DNA of 37,799 bases from Paraburkholderia humisilvae (GTDB lineage: Bacteria; Pseudomonadota; Gammaproteobacteria; Burkholderiales; Burkholderiaceae), in the NCBI RefSeq assembly GCF_902859855.1, contig NZ_CADIKH010000057.1, positions 1-37,799 on the forward strand. Direction: 5' to 3'. Position numbers and translations under genes: made by a program. Below, piece by piece: positions 1 through 7,592 of the stretch (position 1 is the first letter of the stretch; every line of letters starts with the position of its first letter). The notes beneath the pieces were generated by a model that worked only from the letters and a program-made list of their open reading frames with translations, searched no databases and was not told the DNA's origin.

Positions 1-188
1 ACAGGCACCCGCATAGCGCGTTGAAATACCGCTCGCCGCGCGAGTTCCGACGTAGGACCGATTCATCAACCTTAGTGTGAGATGGTGTCCGGAAGTACGG
101 GGGCAAATCCATTGTCTTTGCAATCGGAAACACGGTACGGCTCAAGTGCATGTTGGTTGTGATATCAACTTTCCATACGGAGTCTAAA

Positions 189-1355
189 GTGAATGCATTA
201 AACCCAGTTCGTCAAAAGAGAACTCTTCGCAGCATCTGGTCGTCCCTCGCATCCCTCGCTGGCGCAGGCGCAATGCTGGCGGTCGCTGCTTCCCCCGTCC
301 ATGCAGAAATTGATTTCTTCACCACCATACCCGGCGCAACGAGCACCAACTCGCCGTCCGAAGCGATCTGTGTTGCCAGCGGTGGCGCCGGCCAGAACTA
401 CGACGTCGTGACAGTAACCGTCTGGCCCGCGAACGACGCGAGTCAAACCCTGTGGTTCTCCACCAATCATACGACTTACAATGCCCAATTCGGGATTATC
501 CGCGTGAAACAGGAAAACGCCCGCCAGGTGCCATTCGCCACGACGCTCGCGCCTGCCGCGATCACCGTCGTGAACAAACAATTCCTGATTGCGCATCAAG
601 GCGAAGATCACAACATCTACTACGACACCGCGGCCTGCCCGACCAACGACAGTCAGTCCGTATCGTTCGCGGGTAACTGGAAGCAGATACCCGGCGCCGT
701 GCAGTCGGGCAATGCCGTCCCGAATCTGACAGTTCGTCCGGGGCTCGCGGCGAGCACCAACGGACAGTACATCATGGTGGCAACCAGCTTTAGCGACAAC
801 ACGATCCGCTATACGCAGGCGTTCGTCAACGGCACACCGAACTGGACGAATGTCTGGAAAGTTGCTCCAGGTAACGGAACGACTACATCGGGCATTGGCG
901 TCACCAACCGGATCGGGAACAGTGCGGATCAGGTGAGCTTCGAAGTGTTTCACCGTGGCACCAACAGCGAACTGTTCTACAACTCGTACAACGCGAATAC
1001 CGACCAATGGGGCAACAACGGTAACTGGACAGCGGACGGCGTGCTCAACACACTTGCCTCCGGCCCCTCTGTCGCAAGCTTCTCCGGCGGAACCCTCGGC
1101 TTTTCCAAGCCAGGCTTCATCGTTTTTGGTGAACGCGCCGACCATACCCTCCTCGCGGAGACTCTCGGTATGGACCTGTCGTTGATCCAGCGATGGACCC
1201 TGGTCCCCATCCCGAGCCCTACCAGCCACGCGCCGAGTGTCGCGGTGTCCAACGACGGTTTCTACGTGGGCGCCAGCTATACGGCAGACTCCCACCAGAT
1301 CTATCGGATGCTGCAGACCAACAACGCCTCCGTTCTGATCCCCCTCCCCCAGTAA
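189..1355 (+). CDS. Secreted beta-propeller-like (lectin/sialidase-fold-like) protein
   Basis: The favoured start is GTG at 189, six bases after a GGAG ribosome site, giving 388 aa; an upstream in-frame ATG at 150 has no good ribosome site. The N-terminus is a typical Sec signal peptide: basic residues, a hydrophobic Leu/Ala stretch and a VHA|E cleavage site near residue 39. The mature part has no recognised catalytic motif. It contains at least four spaced blocks of the form short polar loop, aromatic strand, then W-x-x-x-P/G (for example HNIYYD...NWKQIPG, NTIRYTQ...VWKVAPG, SELFYNS...NWTADG, HQIYRM). That pattern is typical of bladed propellers such as fucose-binding or PLL-type lectins. 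Sugar binding is an inference. The gene stands alone and is followed by a hairpin at 1420. Confidence 0.6.
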   Translation: MNALNPVRQKRTLRSIWSSLASLAGAGAMLAVAASPVHAEIDFFTTIPGATSTNSPSEAICVASGGAGQNYDVVTVTVWPANDASQTLWFSTNHTTYNAQFGIIRVKQENARQVPFATTLAPAAITVVNKQFLIAHQGEDHNIYYDTAACPTNDSQSVSFAGNWKQIPGAVQSGNAVPNLTVRPGLAASTNGQYIMVATSFSDNTIRYTQAFVNGTPNWTNVWKVAPGNGTTTSGIGVTNRIGNSADQVSFEVFHRGTNSELFYNSYNANTDQWGNNGNWTADGVLNTLASGPSVASFSGGTLGFSKPGFIVFGERADHTLLAETLGMDLSLIQRWTLVPIPSPTSHAPSVAVSNDGFYVGASYTADSHQIYRMLQTNNASVLIPLPQ

Positions 1356-1419
1356 CCCCCAGTAACAGGCATGACGTTCCGCACATCACCCCAGGCGGTC
1401 CCAAACCGATAATCCAATG

Positions 1420-1446
1420 CCGGGCTCCAGAAATGCGGGAGCCCGG
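1420..1446 (+). terminator. Hairpin downstream of the propeller gene
   Basis: A perfect 9-bp GC-rich stem (CCGGGCTCC / GGAGCCCGG) with a 9-nt loop lies 65 bases after the stop of the secreted-protein gene. There is no clear T tract, so this may be a weak or Rho-assisted terminator. Confidence 0.45.
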
Positions 1447-1936
1447 TGCGTCGGGGAGGGGCACGGTTTACCCACCGGTTTTCCCTTCAGCTATCACTTA
1501 ATCCATATAGGCAGCACTCCGCGCAAAACTGATACTGCATACCAATTCAAGCGCGGCCCCCGGTCTTCCGAAGCACGTGAAGACCCGTTTCCCCCTTGCC
1601 CCCAAGGCCCCCGGCGATCCACCCGCCCCTCTACCGCGCTCCTTTTGCCCTTCACCCGACGGGGGCTCTCATGGACGCGATACCGAGTCATGAATTCGCA
1701 CGCACACTCGACGATGCAATCCTTCCCGATCTGTGGCGCCGCCGCACCGAGCTGTCACCCTCTTTCCCTAGCCTGGCTTCAGAAACCAGAAAACAACGCA
1801 CCCCTTATCCCTCGGGCACGACCCGGAATACCCAAAAGCCATTCCCGTGCCACCACGACAAGCAACATTGCACGTACGCTTTGCCCGTAATCGCATCGAG
1901 AGCAAACAGCCGATGCAATTGTCGAATAGAGGACGT
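1447..1936. other. Gap with no confident gene
   Basis: This stretch of almost 500 bases separates the propeller gene from the NmrA-like gene. The only reading worth noting begins at ATG 1671, after a G-rich tract. Its first 30 or so codons look protein-like (MDAIPSHEFARTLDDAIL...) before the frame becomes low-quality Pro/Thr/Arg-rich sequence and ends near 1940. This could be the 5' end of a decayed gene, but I do not recognise it. No RNA gene or strong promoter was seen. Confidence 0.3.
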
Positions 1937-2761
1937 ATGAAGAAACGACCAATACTTGTAACTGGCGCAACCGGCAAGACGGGGCGGCGGGTCGTGCATC
2001 GGCTGACGCAACTTGGCATGGATGTCCGCAGCGCATCGCGATCATCGGTGCCGGCATTCAGATGGGAAGACGAGTCAAGTTGGGCGCCCACGCTCAGTGA
2101 CGTAGGCGCTGCCTATGTCGTGTACTGCCCCGAGATTAGCGCGCCAACCGCCTGCCGTGACATAGGCCGATTCGCCCGTGTCGCGTTGGCGAACGACGTC
2201 AGGCGCCTGGTCCTTCTGTCAGGACGTAATGAACCACGGGCACAAAGCGCGGATCAGGCACTGATGCAATCAGGTGCGGACTGGACGATTATTCGAGCCA
2301 GCTGGTTCGCCGAAAACTTCAGCGAGGATTTTCTGCTTCCCCACATCCTCGCTGGTGAAGTGGCACTTCCGGTAGCGGATGTCGGCGAACCCTTCGTGAG
2401 CGCAAGCGACATCGCGGATGTTGCAGTCGCCGCACTCACGGACGAGCGGCATATCGGCCGCATCTATGAGGTGACCGGCCCGCGGCTACTCAGTTTTCGG
2501 CAAGCGGCAACTGAAATTGCTGTGGCCTGCCGGCGCAGCGTGAGTTTCACGGAGATAAGCCGCCCGACCTTCAGGGAGCGTCTCGCCGCCAATTCGATTC
2601 CACCTGAAGCGGTCCGGTTCATTGATGAGTTGTTTCGCGACGTACTCGACGGTCGAAGCGAATCCCTTGGAACCGGCATACAGGAAGCGCTTGGCCGCGC
2701 CCCAACAGACTTCGCGGACTACGCGCGAGAAACCGCAAAAACAGGAATCTGGCACGCGTAA
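1937..2761 (+). CDS. NmrA-like NAD(P)-binding protein (atypical short-chain dehydrogenase family)
   Basis: The 274-aa protein from ATG 1937 begins with a Rossmann strand and the dinucleotide-binding loop VTGATGKTG (about residues 8-16). It continues with a basic patch (RSASRSS) that would suit NADP(H). The later motif TIIRASWFAENF is characteristic of NmrA/YtfG-type proteins, which are NAD(P)-sensing regulators or quinone/azo reductases. The C-terminal third (PTFRERLAANSIP onward) is the usual helical substrate lid. A longer frame reaches back to 1847, but ATG 1937 has an AGAGGA ribosome site just upstream and places the Rossmann strand at the N-terminus as in the family. It appears to be a single-gene unit. 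The substrate cannot be told from sequence. Confidence 0.75.
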   Translation: MKKRPILVTGATGKTGRRVVHRLTQLGMDVRSASRSSVPAFRWEDESSWAPTLSDVGAAYVVYCPEISAPTACRDIGRFARVALANDVRRLVLLSGRNEPRAQSADQALMQSGADWTIIRASWFAENFSEDFLLPHILAGEVALPVADVGEPFVSASDIADVAVAALTDERHIGRIYEVTGPRLLSFRQAATEIAVACRRSVSFTEISRPTFRERLAANSIPPEAVRFIDELFRDVLDGRSESLGTGIQEALGRAPTDFADYARETAKTGIWHA

Positions 2762-2831
2762 CGAGCGGCTCGAGACGCAGCGTGTATGACATCGCACGTT
2801 CCCAGGCGACGAGCCCACCGCATCCACGCAA

Positions 2832-3147
2832 TCAGCCGCCCAGTTTGCTCTTCTCCACCTTCGTCAGATACGCACGCTGTGCGTCTCCGATTCCGCCGAA
2901 CCCTAAAACCAGGATCGAGCTGGAGCGGTTGTAGCCAAGCGGTACCGGTTTGCGCATTTTGCCGCTATCGCCCTCTTCCGGGGTATCGCTGAAGCGTTCC
3001 ACGTGCGCGGAGATAATCCAGTGGCGATGCGGAACGCCCGCGGAGTTGCGCTTCGCGATGTCCTGCGCCATCTGGTTTAAGGGTCTGCGCCCACTCCATC
3101 GATTCGCCACGCATAATCCGCGCAGCCGGGTTCGCGCGAGTTCGCAT
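2832..3147 (-). pseudogene. Frameshifted remnant of a roughly 100-aa protein
   Basis: Two overlapping minus-strand frames join sensibly. The upstream frame reads ...RIMRGESMEWAQTL and then degenerates. The other frame, from about 3080, reads LNQMAQDIAKRNSAG, HWIISAHVERFSDTPEEG, KMRKPVPLGYNRSSSI and ends with YLTKVEKSKLGG. Removing one base in the A-rich run around 3075-3082 would give a continuous protein of about 100 aa with normal composition. I do not recognise the family. The hrpII box and promoter of the next gene lie immediately beyond its 5' end. It is called a pseudogene because of the apparent single-base frameshift; sequencing error is the alternative. Confidence 0.35.
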
Positions 3148-3202
3148 TTGGGATTTTGGTTTCGTACCTTCGGGTGATATGTCGCCATACGAATCATAAA
3201 TT
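3141..3202 (+). promoter_or_regulatory. hrpII (PIP) box with -10 element
   Basis: TTCGC at 3141-3145, exactly 15 bases, TTCGT at 3161-3165, then 31 bases to TAAATT at 3197-3202, which fits the YANNNT -10 rule. This matches the HrpB/HrpX-dependent promoter described in Ralstonia and Xanthomonas. It lies 85 bases before the ATG of the 759-aa gene. HrpB is encoded in this window at 31688-33145. Confidence 0.85.
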
Positions 3203-3209
3203 GTTCATG

Positions 3210-3225
3210 CACCGGTTCACCGGTG
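3210..3225 (+). promoter_or_regulatory. Small hairpin at the predicted 5' end of the effector transcript
   Basis: CACCGG and CCGGTG form a 6-bp perfect stem around a TTCA loop. It starts 8 bases after the predicted -10 element, so it would sit at the very start of the mRNA. It may stabilise the transcript; this is an inference. Confidence 0.35.
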
Positions 3226-3250
3226 AATCCAATTTACATTAGGAGTCCGT

Positions 3251-5530
3251 ATGCGATCACCCTCACCCGTTCCACCTGGCGGCAATCCGGCACGCTCCTC
3301 GTCTGGATCGCTGCATTCCGAGTCGGCCGGCAACAGATCGACAACCAACGTCGACACGGCGGATACCTCACGATCTCAAACCAGGGAGCGCCCCTCTACC
3401 CCGTCAACGCCGCTGGCGCCCGCGCCTGGGCGATCAAGTCCGACCAGTAGCAGTTCGCCAGCACCTCGCCACGCGCTACCTGCGCGATCGGCCTCCGCGA
3501 GCTCGAGCAACGCTCCCGTCGCTTTGCCGCCCGAGAACGCGCAGCGCAGCGCAACGCCCCCAACCGGCGACCCGGCGGTTGCTGGGGGCGCAGCGTCACA
3601 GGACGCCGCGAAACTGATTGACGACATCGATAAATTCGTAACCACCCACGAGCTTCCGGGTCCGAGCTCCGCAATTCGGCCAATCGCCGATCTCATCGCT
3701 TCGCTACCTTCGGGCTCGACGAGTCCAGGCAACGCGCGGACGGTCGATAACGCAACCTTAACGGCGTGCCAGTCCGCGATCGAAAGCCTGAAGAAGGTAG
3801 AACAACACGCCCGCAAGAGCGTTTCCCCAGAAGAACTGGAAGCCGCCGATCTGGTCTTGGGCATCGTTCGCGACAAAGAGTCGAGGCAATCGGCCACGGA
3901 GACGCTGGCACAAATCGACCAGGTTGTGAGCGCTCGTAACTCCCCGAGAGATTCGCCTCATGCCACTCCGGAATTGCGACCGAATCGACCGCGAAGCGGT
4001 TCCGTTTCCTCAATTGAATCGGCGGCCATATCATCCGAACACGTGCCGATCGAAAGTCCACCAGTCAATCCGCCGCAAACGGCCACCAACACCACCCACG
4101 CCGCCGAAAATAACGACATCCACGAGACTGACCGCAACGCCGCCGCGAGTTTGTGGTCGCATGTGCGGAAGAACGAAACTACCGATCCGGCCAGGCAGAT
4201 TACCTACTCCGTGTTGAACTCGGCACTGCGTAACGTTGCCTCGGTCGTGTTGCCAACCTTCCTGCGCCAAATCCTCGCTGAGGCTCTCGCAAACGGCATG
4301 CAGCACATGGACGAGAACGCGCGGATCGCGCTCGGCATAACGGCTGGCCTGATTCCACCCGTGCTGCTTGCAGTCGGTGATCGTATCAACGAGGAGAAAA
4401 CGCCCGGCAACACCGCGGCACGCCTGGTATTGGCATTGACGGCCATCGGCGCCACCGCGACGGCAGCGGGTCGAGGCACGCTGAGCACGGCGGCGCCATC
4501 GTTGATTGCCTATCTGGTCTACGCGTCCATGCGCGACGGCGTGCAACGCTTTGTCCGCCTCGGCAACCCGGACGCCGACCCACAACTGCGAATCACGACG
4601 TCGGCACAGGCAGGCGCGGCCTACATCCTCAATCAGACCGCTATCGGCGCCCTGATGGGCTTGCGGGAATCGCCGTCGGGCGCGGGCGCTGCCGGTCAAC
4701 CAGGTATTGCAGTTGTCAATGCCATCAAGCGTGCGCTGACCAACGGGTTGGGCGAGACCCTCGACGATCTCACCCTTGCCGTGCTCATGACTTTGCGGCC
4801 GCCTCGGCTAACCTATGCGATCGAAGGCGCCACCTCGCAGCAAATCGTGAGTACCGCCACGACCACCTACCCGGCGCGCGCGAGCCTAGGCATGGCCAGC
4901 ACACTGGCGGCCGGCATTGCCGCCGCGGCGCTCGCAGGTACCAACCTGTCTGACAACAAGCAGACCAATCTGGTGAATTTCTTTGGTGCACTGACGCTGG
5001 GCGTGCTCTACCCAGCCCTGATCCATATTCACGAGCAGTGGCTGCGCGAGCCTGGCACCACACCGCCGGACCTCGAGGCGGGGCCAATCGTCATCATTGA
5101 GGAGCCAGTCGGGTCGATCCCGCTGTCGAATCTCCAACCCACCGACGCGTCGGAGACTGCTTCGCACTCACCGTCCGTACTCGTGCCTCCCCAAGAGGCG
5201 GGCAACGTCAGTTTGGGGGTATCGAGGCCGGCTTCGAGCAGGACTTCGACACACAGTCGGGAGCCGTCGGCGCACGCCGCGCAGGTTAGCGAGACAGGCA
5301 ACGTGACGTTAGGCGACGGACGAACGCCTCAGTCCAGCTCCGCCCGAACCTCGCCTTTGGCTTCTGCCTCGGCCTCGGCTGCGCCAACGTTGCGCGGGAC
5401 CGCGCCGTCGACGCTGATCGTGCCGCCCGCTTCGCAGTCTAACGCGACGTCGGTCCACGAACCGGCACCAACGGCCACCACGGTGCCGGCAGTGAATAAA
5501 GGCAAAGAGCGCGAGCGCGATAGCAGCTGA
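3251..5530 (+). CDS. Probable T3SS-secreted effector with central membrane-active region; family not recognised
   Basis: This 759-aa protein starts at ATG 3251, five bases after an AGGAG ribosome site, and is driven by a full hrpII box. Residues 1-130 are very rich in Ser, Pro, Ala and Thr with no signal peptide, as expected of a type III secretion signal plus disordered linker. Residues about 310-600 are ordered, with several hydrophobic helices (ALGITAGLIPPVLLAVG, LVLALTAIGATATAAG, SLGMASTLAAGIAAAALAG, FFGALTLGVLYPALIHI). The C-terminal 160 residues return to disorder and contain two similar motifs, GNVSLG and GNVTLG. There is no visible protease, kinase, acyltransferase or ubiquitin-ligase signature. 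Its size and build recall large Hop/Xop/Rip effectors, but I could not assign a named family. It converges on the response regulator gene at 5654. Confidence 0.7.
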   Translation: MRSPSPVPPGGNPARSSSGSLHSESAGNRSTTNVDTADTSRSQTRERPSTPSTPLAPAPGRSSPTSSSSPAPRHALPARSASASSSNAPVALPPENAQRSATPPTGDPAVAGGAASQDAAKLIDDIDKFVTTHELPGPSSAIRPIADLIASLPSGSTSPGNARTVDNATLTACQSAIESLKKVEQHARKSVSPEELEAADLVLGIVRDKESRQSATETLAQIDQVVSARNSPRDSPHATPELRPNRPRSGSVSSIESAAISSEHVPIESPPVNPPQTATNTTHAAENNDIHETDRNAAASLWSHVRKNETTDPARQITYSVLNSALRNVASVVLPTFLRQILAEALANGMQHMDENARIALGITAGLIPPVLLAVGDRINEEKTPGNTAARLVLALTAIGATATAAGRGTLSTAAPSLIAYLVYASMRDGVQRFVRLGNPDADPQLRITTSAQAGAAYILNQTAIGALMGLRESPSGAGAAGQPGIAVVNAIKRALTNGLGETLDDLTLAVLMTLRPPRLTYAIEGATSQQIVSTATTTYPARASLGMASTLAAGIAAAALAGTNLSDNKQTNLVNFFGALTLGVLYPALIHIHEQWLREPGTTPPDLEAGPIVIIEEPVGSIPLSNLQPTDASETASHSPSVLVPPQEAGNVSLGVSRPASSRTSTHSREPSAHAAQVSETGNVTLGDGRTPQSSSARTSPLASASASAAPTLRGTAPSTLIVPPASQSNATSVHEPAPTATTVPAVNKGKERERDSS

Positions 5531-5558
5531 TTGAGCAGGGAGGTCTGCCCGGACGGGC

Positions 5559-5585
5559 CGCAGCCGAACGCTTGATGCGGCTGCG
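5559..5585. terminator. Hairpin between convergent genes
   Basis: CGCAGCCG and CGGCTGCG form an 8-bp perfect stem with an 11-nt loop in the short gap between the convergent 759-aa gene and the response regulator. It is positioned to serve both strands. No T tract is present. Confidence 0.4.
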
Positions 5586-5653
5586 CGCTGGCCGGCAACA
5601 CCTGCCCATCGGCACCACAACCCGGCAACCGGACTGACGCCCACGCGTCGCGT

Positions 5654-6424
5654 TCACGACGATGATCCGACGTCGGTATCCGTTGCGGCGTCAGGCTGTT
5701 CCGGCTGCCCATCGGGATCGGCGCTCAGCGTCAGCCGATAACCGGTCGCATACACCGACTGCACATTCCAGCCGATCCCGGCCGCCTTCAGCTTCGCACG
5801 CAGCCGGCTTACATACATGTCGACCGAGCGGCTCTGCACGGCCGCATCCCAGCCCCAGACGACGCTCATCAGATCCTGGCGCAGCACGACGTCCCCCTTG
5901 TGCCGCGCGAGATGCCACAGGATGTCGAACTCCTTCGTGCCAAGCGCGTGGGCATGATCGCCGGCCACGAGCGAGCGCGCCTGCTGGTCTAGCACGCACG
6001 TCTCGAGCGTCAATTTGCGGCCCTGCATGTCCGCGGGCGTGGCCCGGCGCAACAACGCGCGCGCCCGGGCGAGCAGCACCTGCCGGTCGAACGGCTTGAC
6101 CAGATAGTCGTCCGCGCCGGCGTCGAGAATCCGCGCGATGTCCGAATCGGCCGAATGCACGGTCTGGAAAATCACCGCCATCGACGACTGCGCCCGGCCG
6201 CGGATCTTCTGCAGCAAGCGCTCGCCGCTCACGCCCGGCACATCCCAGTCGAGGATCGCCAGGTCGGCCCACTGATCGGCCAGATATTGCTGCGCTTCCA
6301 GTCCGTTGTGAAACCCTTCGACGTGGTAGCCCTCGGCCTTCAGCCACGATCTCAGCAACGCATGGTGAGCGAGGTCGTCTTCGACCAGCAATATGCGCAC
6401 AGGTCTGCCTGACATCAGTTTCAT
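5654..6424 (-). CDS. OmpR-family response regulator
   Basis: This 256-aa regulator has a canonical receiver: acidic cluster E15/D16/D17, phospho-acceptor D59 (ILDWD), conserved Lys110 in the LVKPF motif. A winged-helix DNA-binding domain follows (LGTKEFDILWHLARHKGDVV ... SVDMYVSRLRAKL ... VYATGYRL). The tail after about residue 235 is a short acidic extension. The start at ATG 6424 has a GGGCGAGG ribosome site. It lies 33 bases after the histidine kinase gene and is the last gene of a secretin-kinase-regulator set, so it is the likely output of that kinase. Targets may include the neighbouring pilus or secretin genes; this is inferred from position only. Confidence 0.9.
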   Translation of the reverse strand: MKLMSGRPVRILLVEDDLAHHALLRSWLKAEGYHVEGFHNGLEAQQYLADQWADLAILDWDVPGVSGERLLQKIRGRAQSSMAVIFQTVHSADSDIARILDAGADDYLVKPFDRQVLLARARALLRRATPADMQGRKLTLETCVLDQQARSLVAGDHAHALGTKEFDILWHLARHKGDVVLRQDLMSVVWGWDAAVQSRSVDMYVSRLRAKLKAAGIGWNVQSVYATGYRLTLSADPDGQPEQPDAATDTDVGSSS

Positions 6425-6457
6425 CTCAAACCTCGCCCAGAGTAAGCCCGCGCCGCG

Positions 6458-7549
6458 TCAGACGCGGCGCGCCTCATGCAGCGCGCGGTCCGCATCGACG
6501 AACGATGCGGTCGCGCTTCTCGCCGCGCCCGGATTCAGGCACGGCAATCGCAACACGAACAATGTGCCGCCGAAGCCATTCAGCTCCGCATACAAGGATC
6601 CGCCATGCAGATCGACGATCTGAACCGCGAGCTTCAGGCCGAGTCCGAAGCCGGTTGCCGTCTTCCTGCCGAGGCCCTCGAAATCGGTCAGCCGCGTGCC
6701 TTCGGTCAGCCCGGGCAAGCCCCCCGCGCGATCGTTGACGAGCACCTCGACGAAGCCGTCCGCGCGCCGCAACGAAACCGTCACGGCCTCGCCGCTTGGC
6801 GACGCACGCACGGCGTTGTCGATCACGTTCTGAATCGCCCGCGCGACGAAATTGCGCATGCCACTGACCCAGATCGGCGAACTGTCGGACAACCACAACT
6901 GCAACGCGACGCCGCAATAGAGCGCGGTGACCTCGAGTTGCGAAATGATCTGCCGCACGGTCACGCGCAGGTCGAAGCGCTTGAAGTCGCGCGCATGCAG
7001 ATGCTCGGCGACCGATGTGAAAATAAACTGCTCGCCAAGCGACAGCACATAGTGCGCGAGTTGTGTGATCTGCTGCATGCCGCCGCAGCGCTCGAACGCG
7101 TCGGAATCGGTCGCATCGAGCTGCGTCAACGCGCTGATCGAGTTGAGCGGCGAGCGCAGATCGTGCAGCAGGAAGCGCAGCGACATCGCGCGTTCGTCGA
7201 GCGCGGCCGCGAACGAAGTCACATCGCTCACCGCCACGACCGAGCCGGCCGCGCCCGCCGCCGAGGTGGGCCCGGCCTGCAGCCACAGCGTGGTCTCGTC
7301 AACGCGTACGTCGATACCGCGCGCGAGGTCGCCCGGGCGCAGCACCTCCGTCATGTCGAAACGTTCGCTGAGCGCTTCGGCGAAGTCGGTCCCGACCGTG
7401 AGCGGCATCCTTAACATCGCGCTCGCGCGCGCGCTCGCGTCGACGACCTCGCCCGCGGCGCCGAGCGCGACGATGCCGCACGGCAGCCCGGCGAGCCGCG
7501 CGCGCATCCGGCGTGTTTCGTCATCCGACGGGGGGGGCCCGAACTCCAC
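6458..7549 (-). CDS. Soluble histidine kinase
   Basis: 363 aa from a GTG start at 7549, with an AGAGGG ribosome site six to seven bases upstream. Residues 15-110 look like a degenerate PAS-type sensor (PCGIVALGAAGEVVDAS). The phospho-accepting H-box is FLLHDLRSPLNSI with His129. The ATPase part shows an N-box (NVIDNAVRAS), G1 (VNDRAGGLP) and G2 (GFGLGLKLA). No transmembrane segment or signal peptide is visible, so the signal is probably cytoplasmic. The gene lies 43 bases after the SctC-like secretin and 33 bases before the response regulator, indicating one operon. A kinase co-transcribed with a secretin is uncommon and suggests feedback between envelope assembly and transcription. Confidence 0.88.
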   Translation of the reverse strand: MEFGPPPSDDETRRMRARLAGLPCGIVALGAAGEVVDASARASAMLRMPLTVGTDFAEALSERFDMTEVLRPGDLARGIDVRVDETTLWLQAGPTSAAGAAGSVVAVSDVTSFAAALDERAMSLRFLLHDLRSPLNSISALTQLDATDSDAFERCGGMQQITQLAHYVLSLGEQFIFTSVAEHLHARDFKRFDLRVTVRQIISQLEVTALYCGVALQLWLSDSSPIWVSGMRNFVARAIQNVIDNAVRASPSGEAVTVSLRRADGFVEVLVNDRAGGLPGLTEGTRLTDFEGLGRKTATGFGLGLKLAVQIVDLHGGSLYAELNGFGGTLFVLRLPCLNPGAARSATASFVDADRALHEARRV

Positions 7550-7592
7550 GTTATCCCTCTCTATCTATCGAATCGATCAACGCGCGCGACAG

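Noticed and set aside
198..1295. Minus-strand frame of 365 codons opposite the secreted propeller gene
   Set aside because: The plus-strand frame has a signal peptide and repeated blade motifs; the minus frame has neither.
1417..1890. 157-codon frame after the propeller gene
   Set aside because: Starts inside the terminator hairpin and encodes Pro/Arg/Ser-rich sequence without protein-like periodicity.
3251..5530. Assignment to the XopB/HopD1 or XopF effector families
   Set aside because: General size and hydrophobic core are suggestive, but no specific motif could be recalled with confidence.
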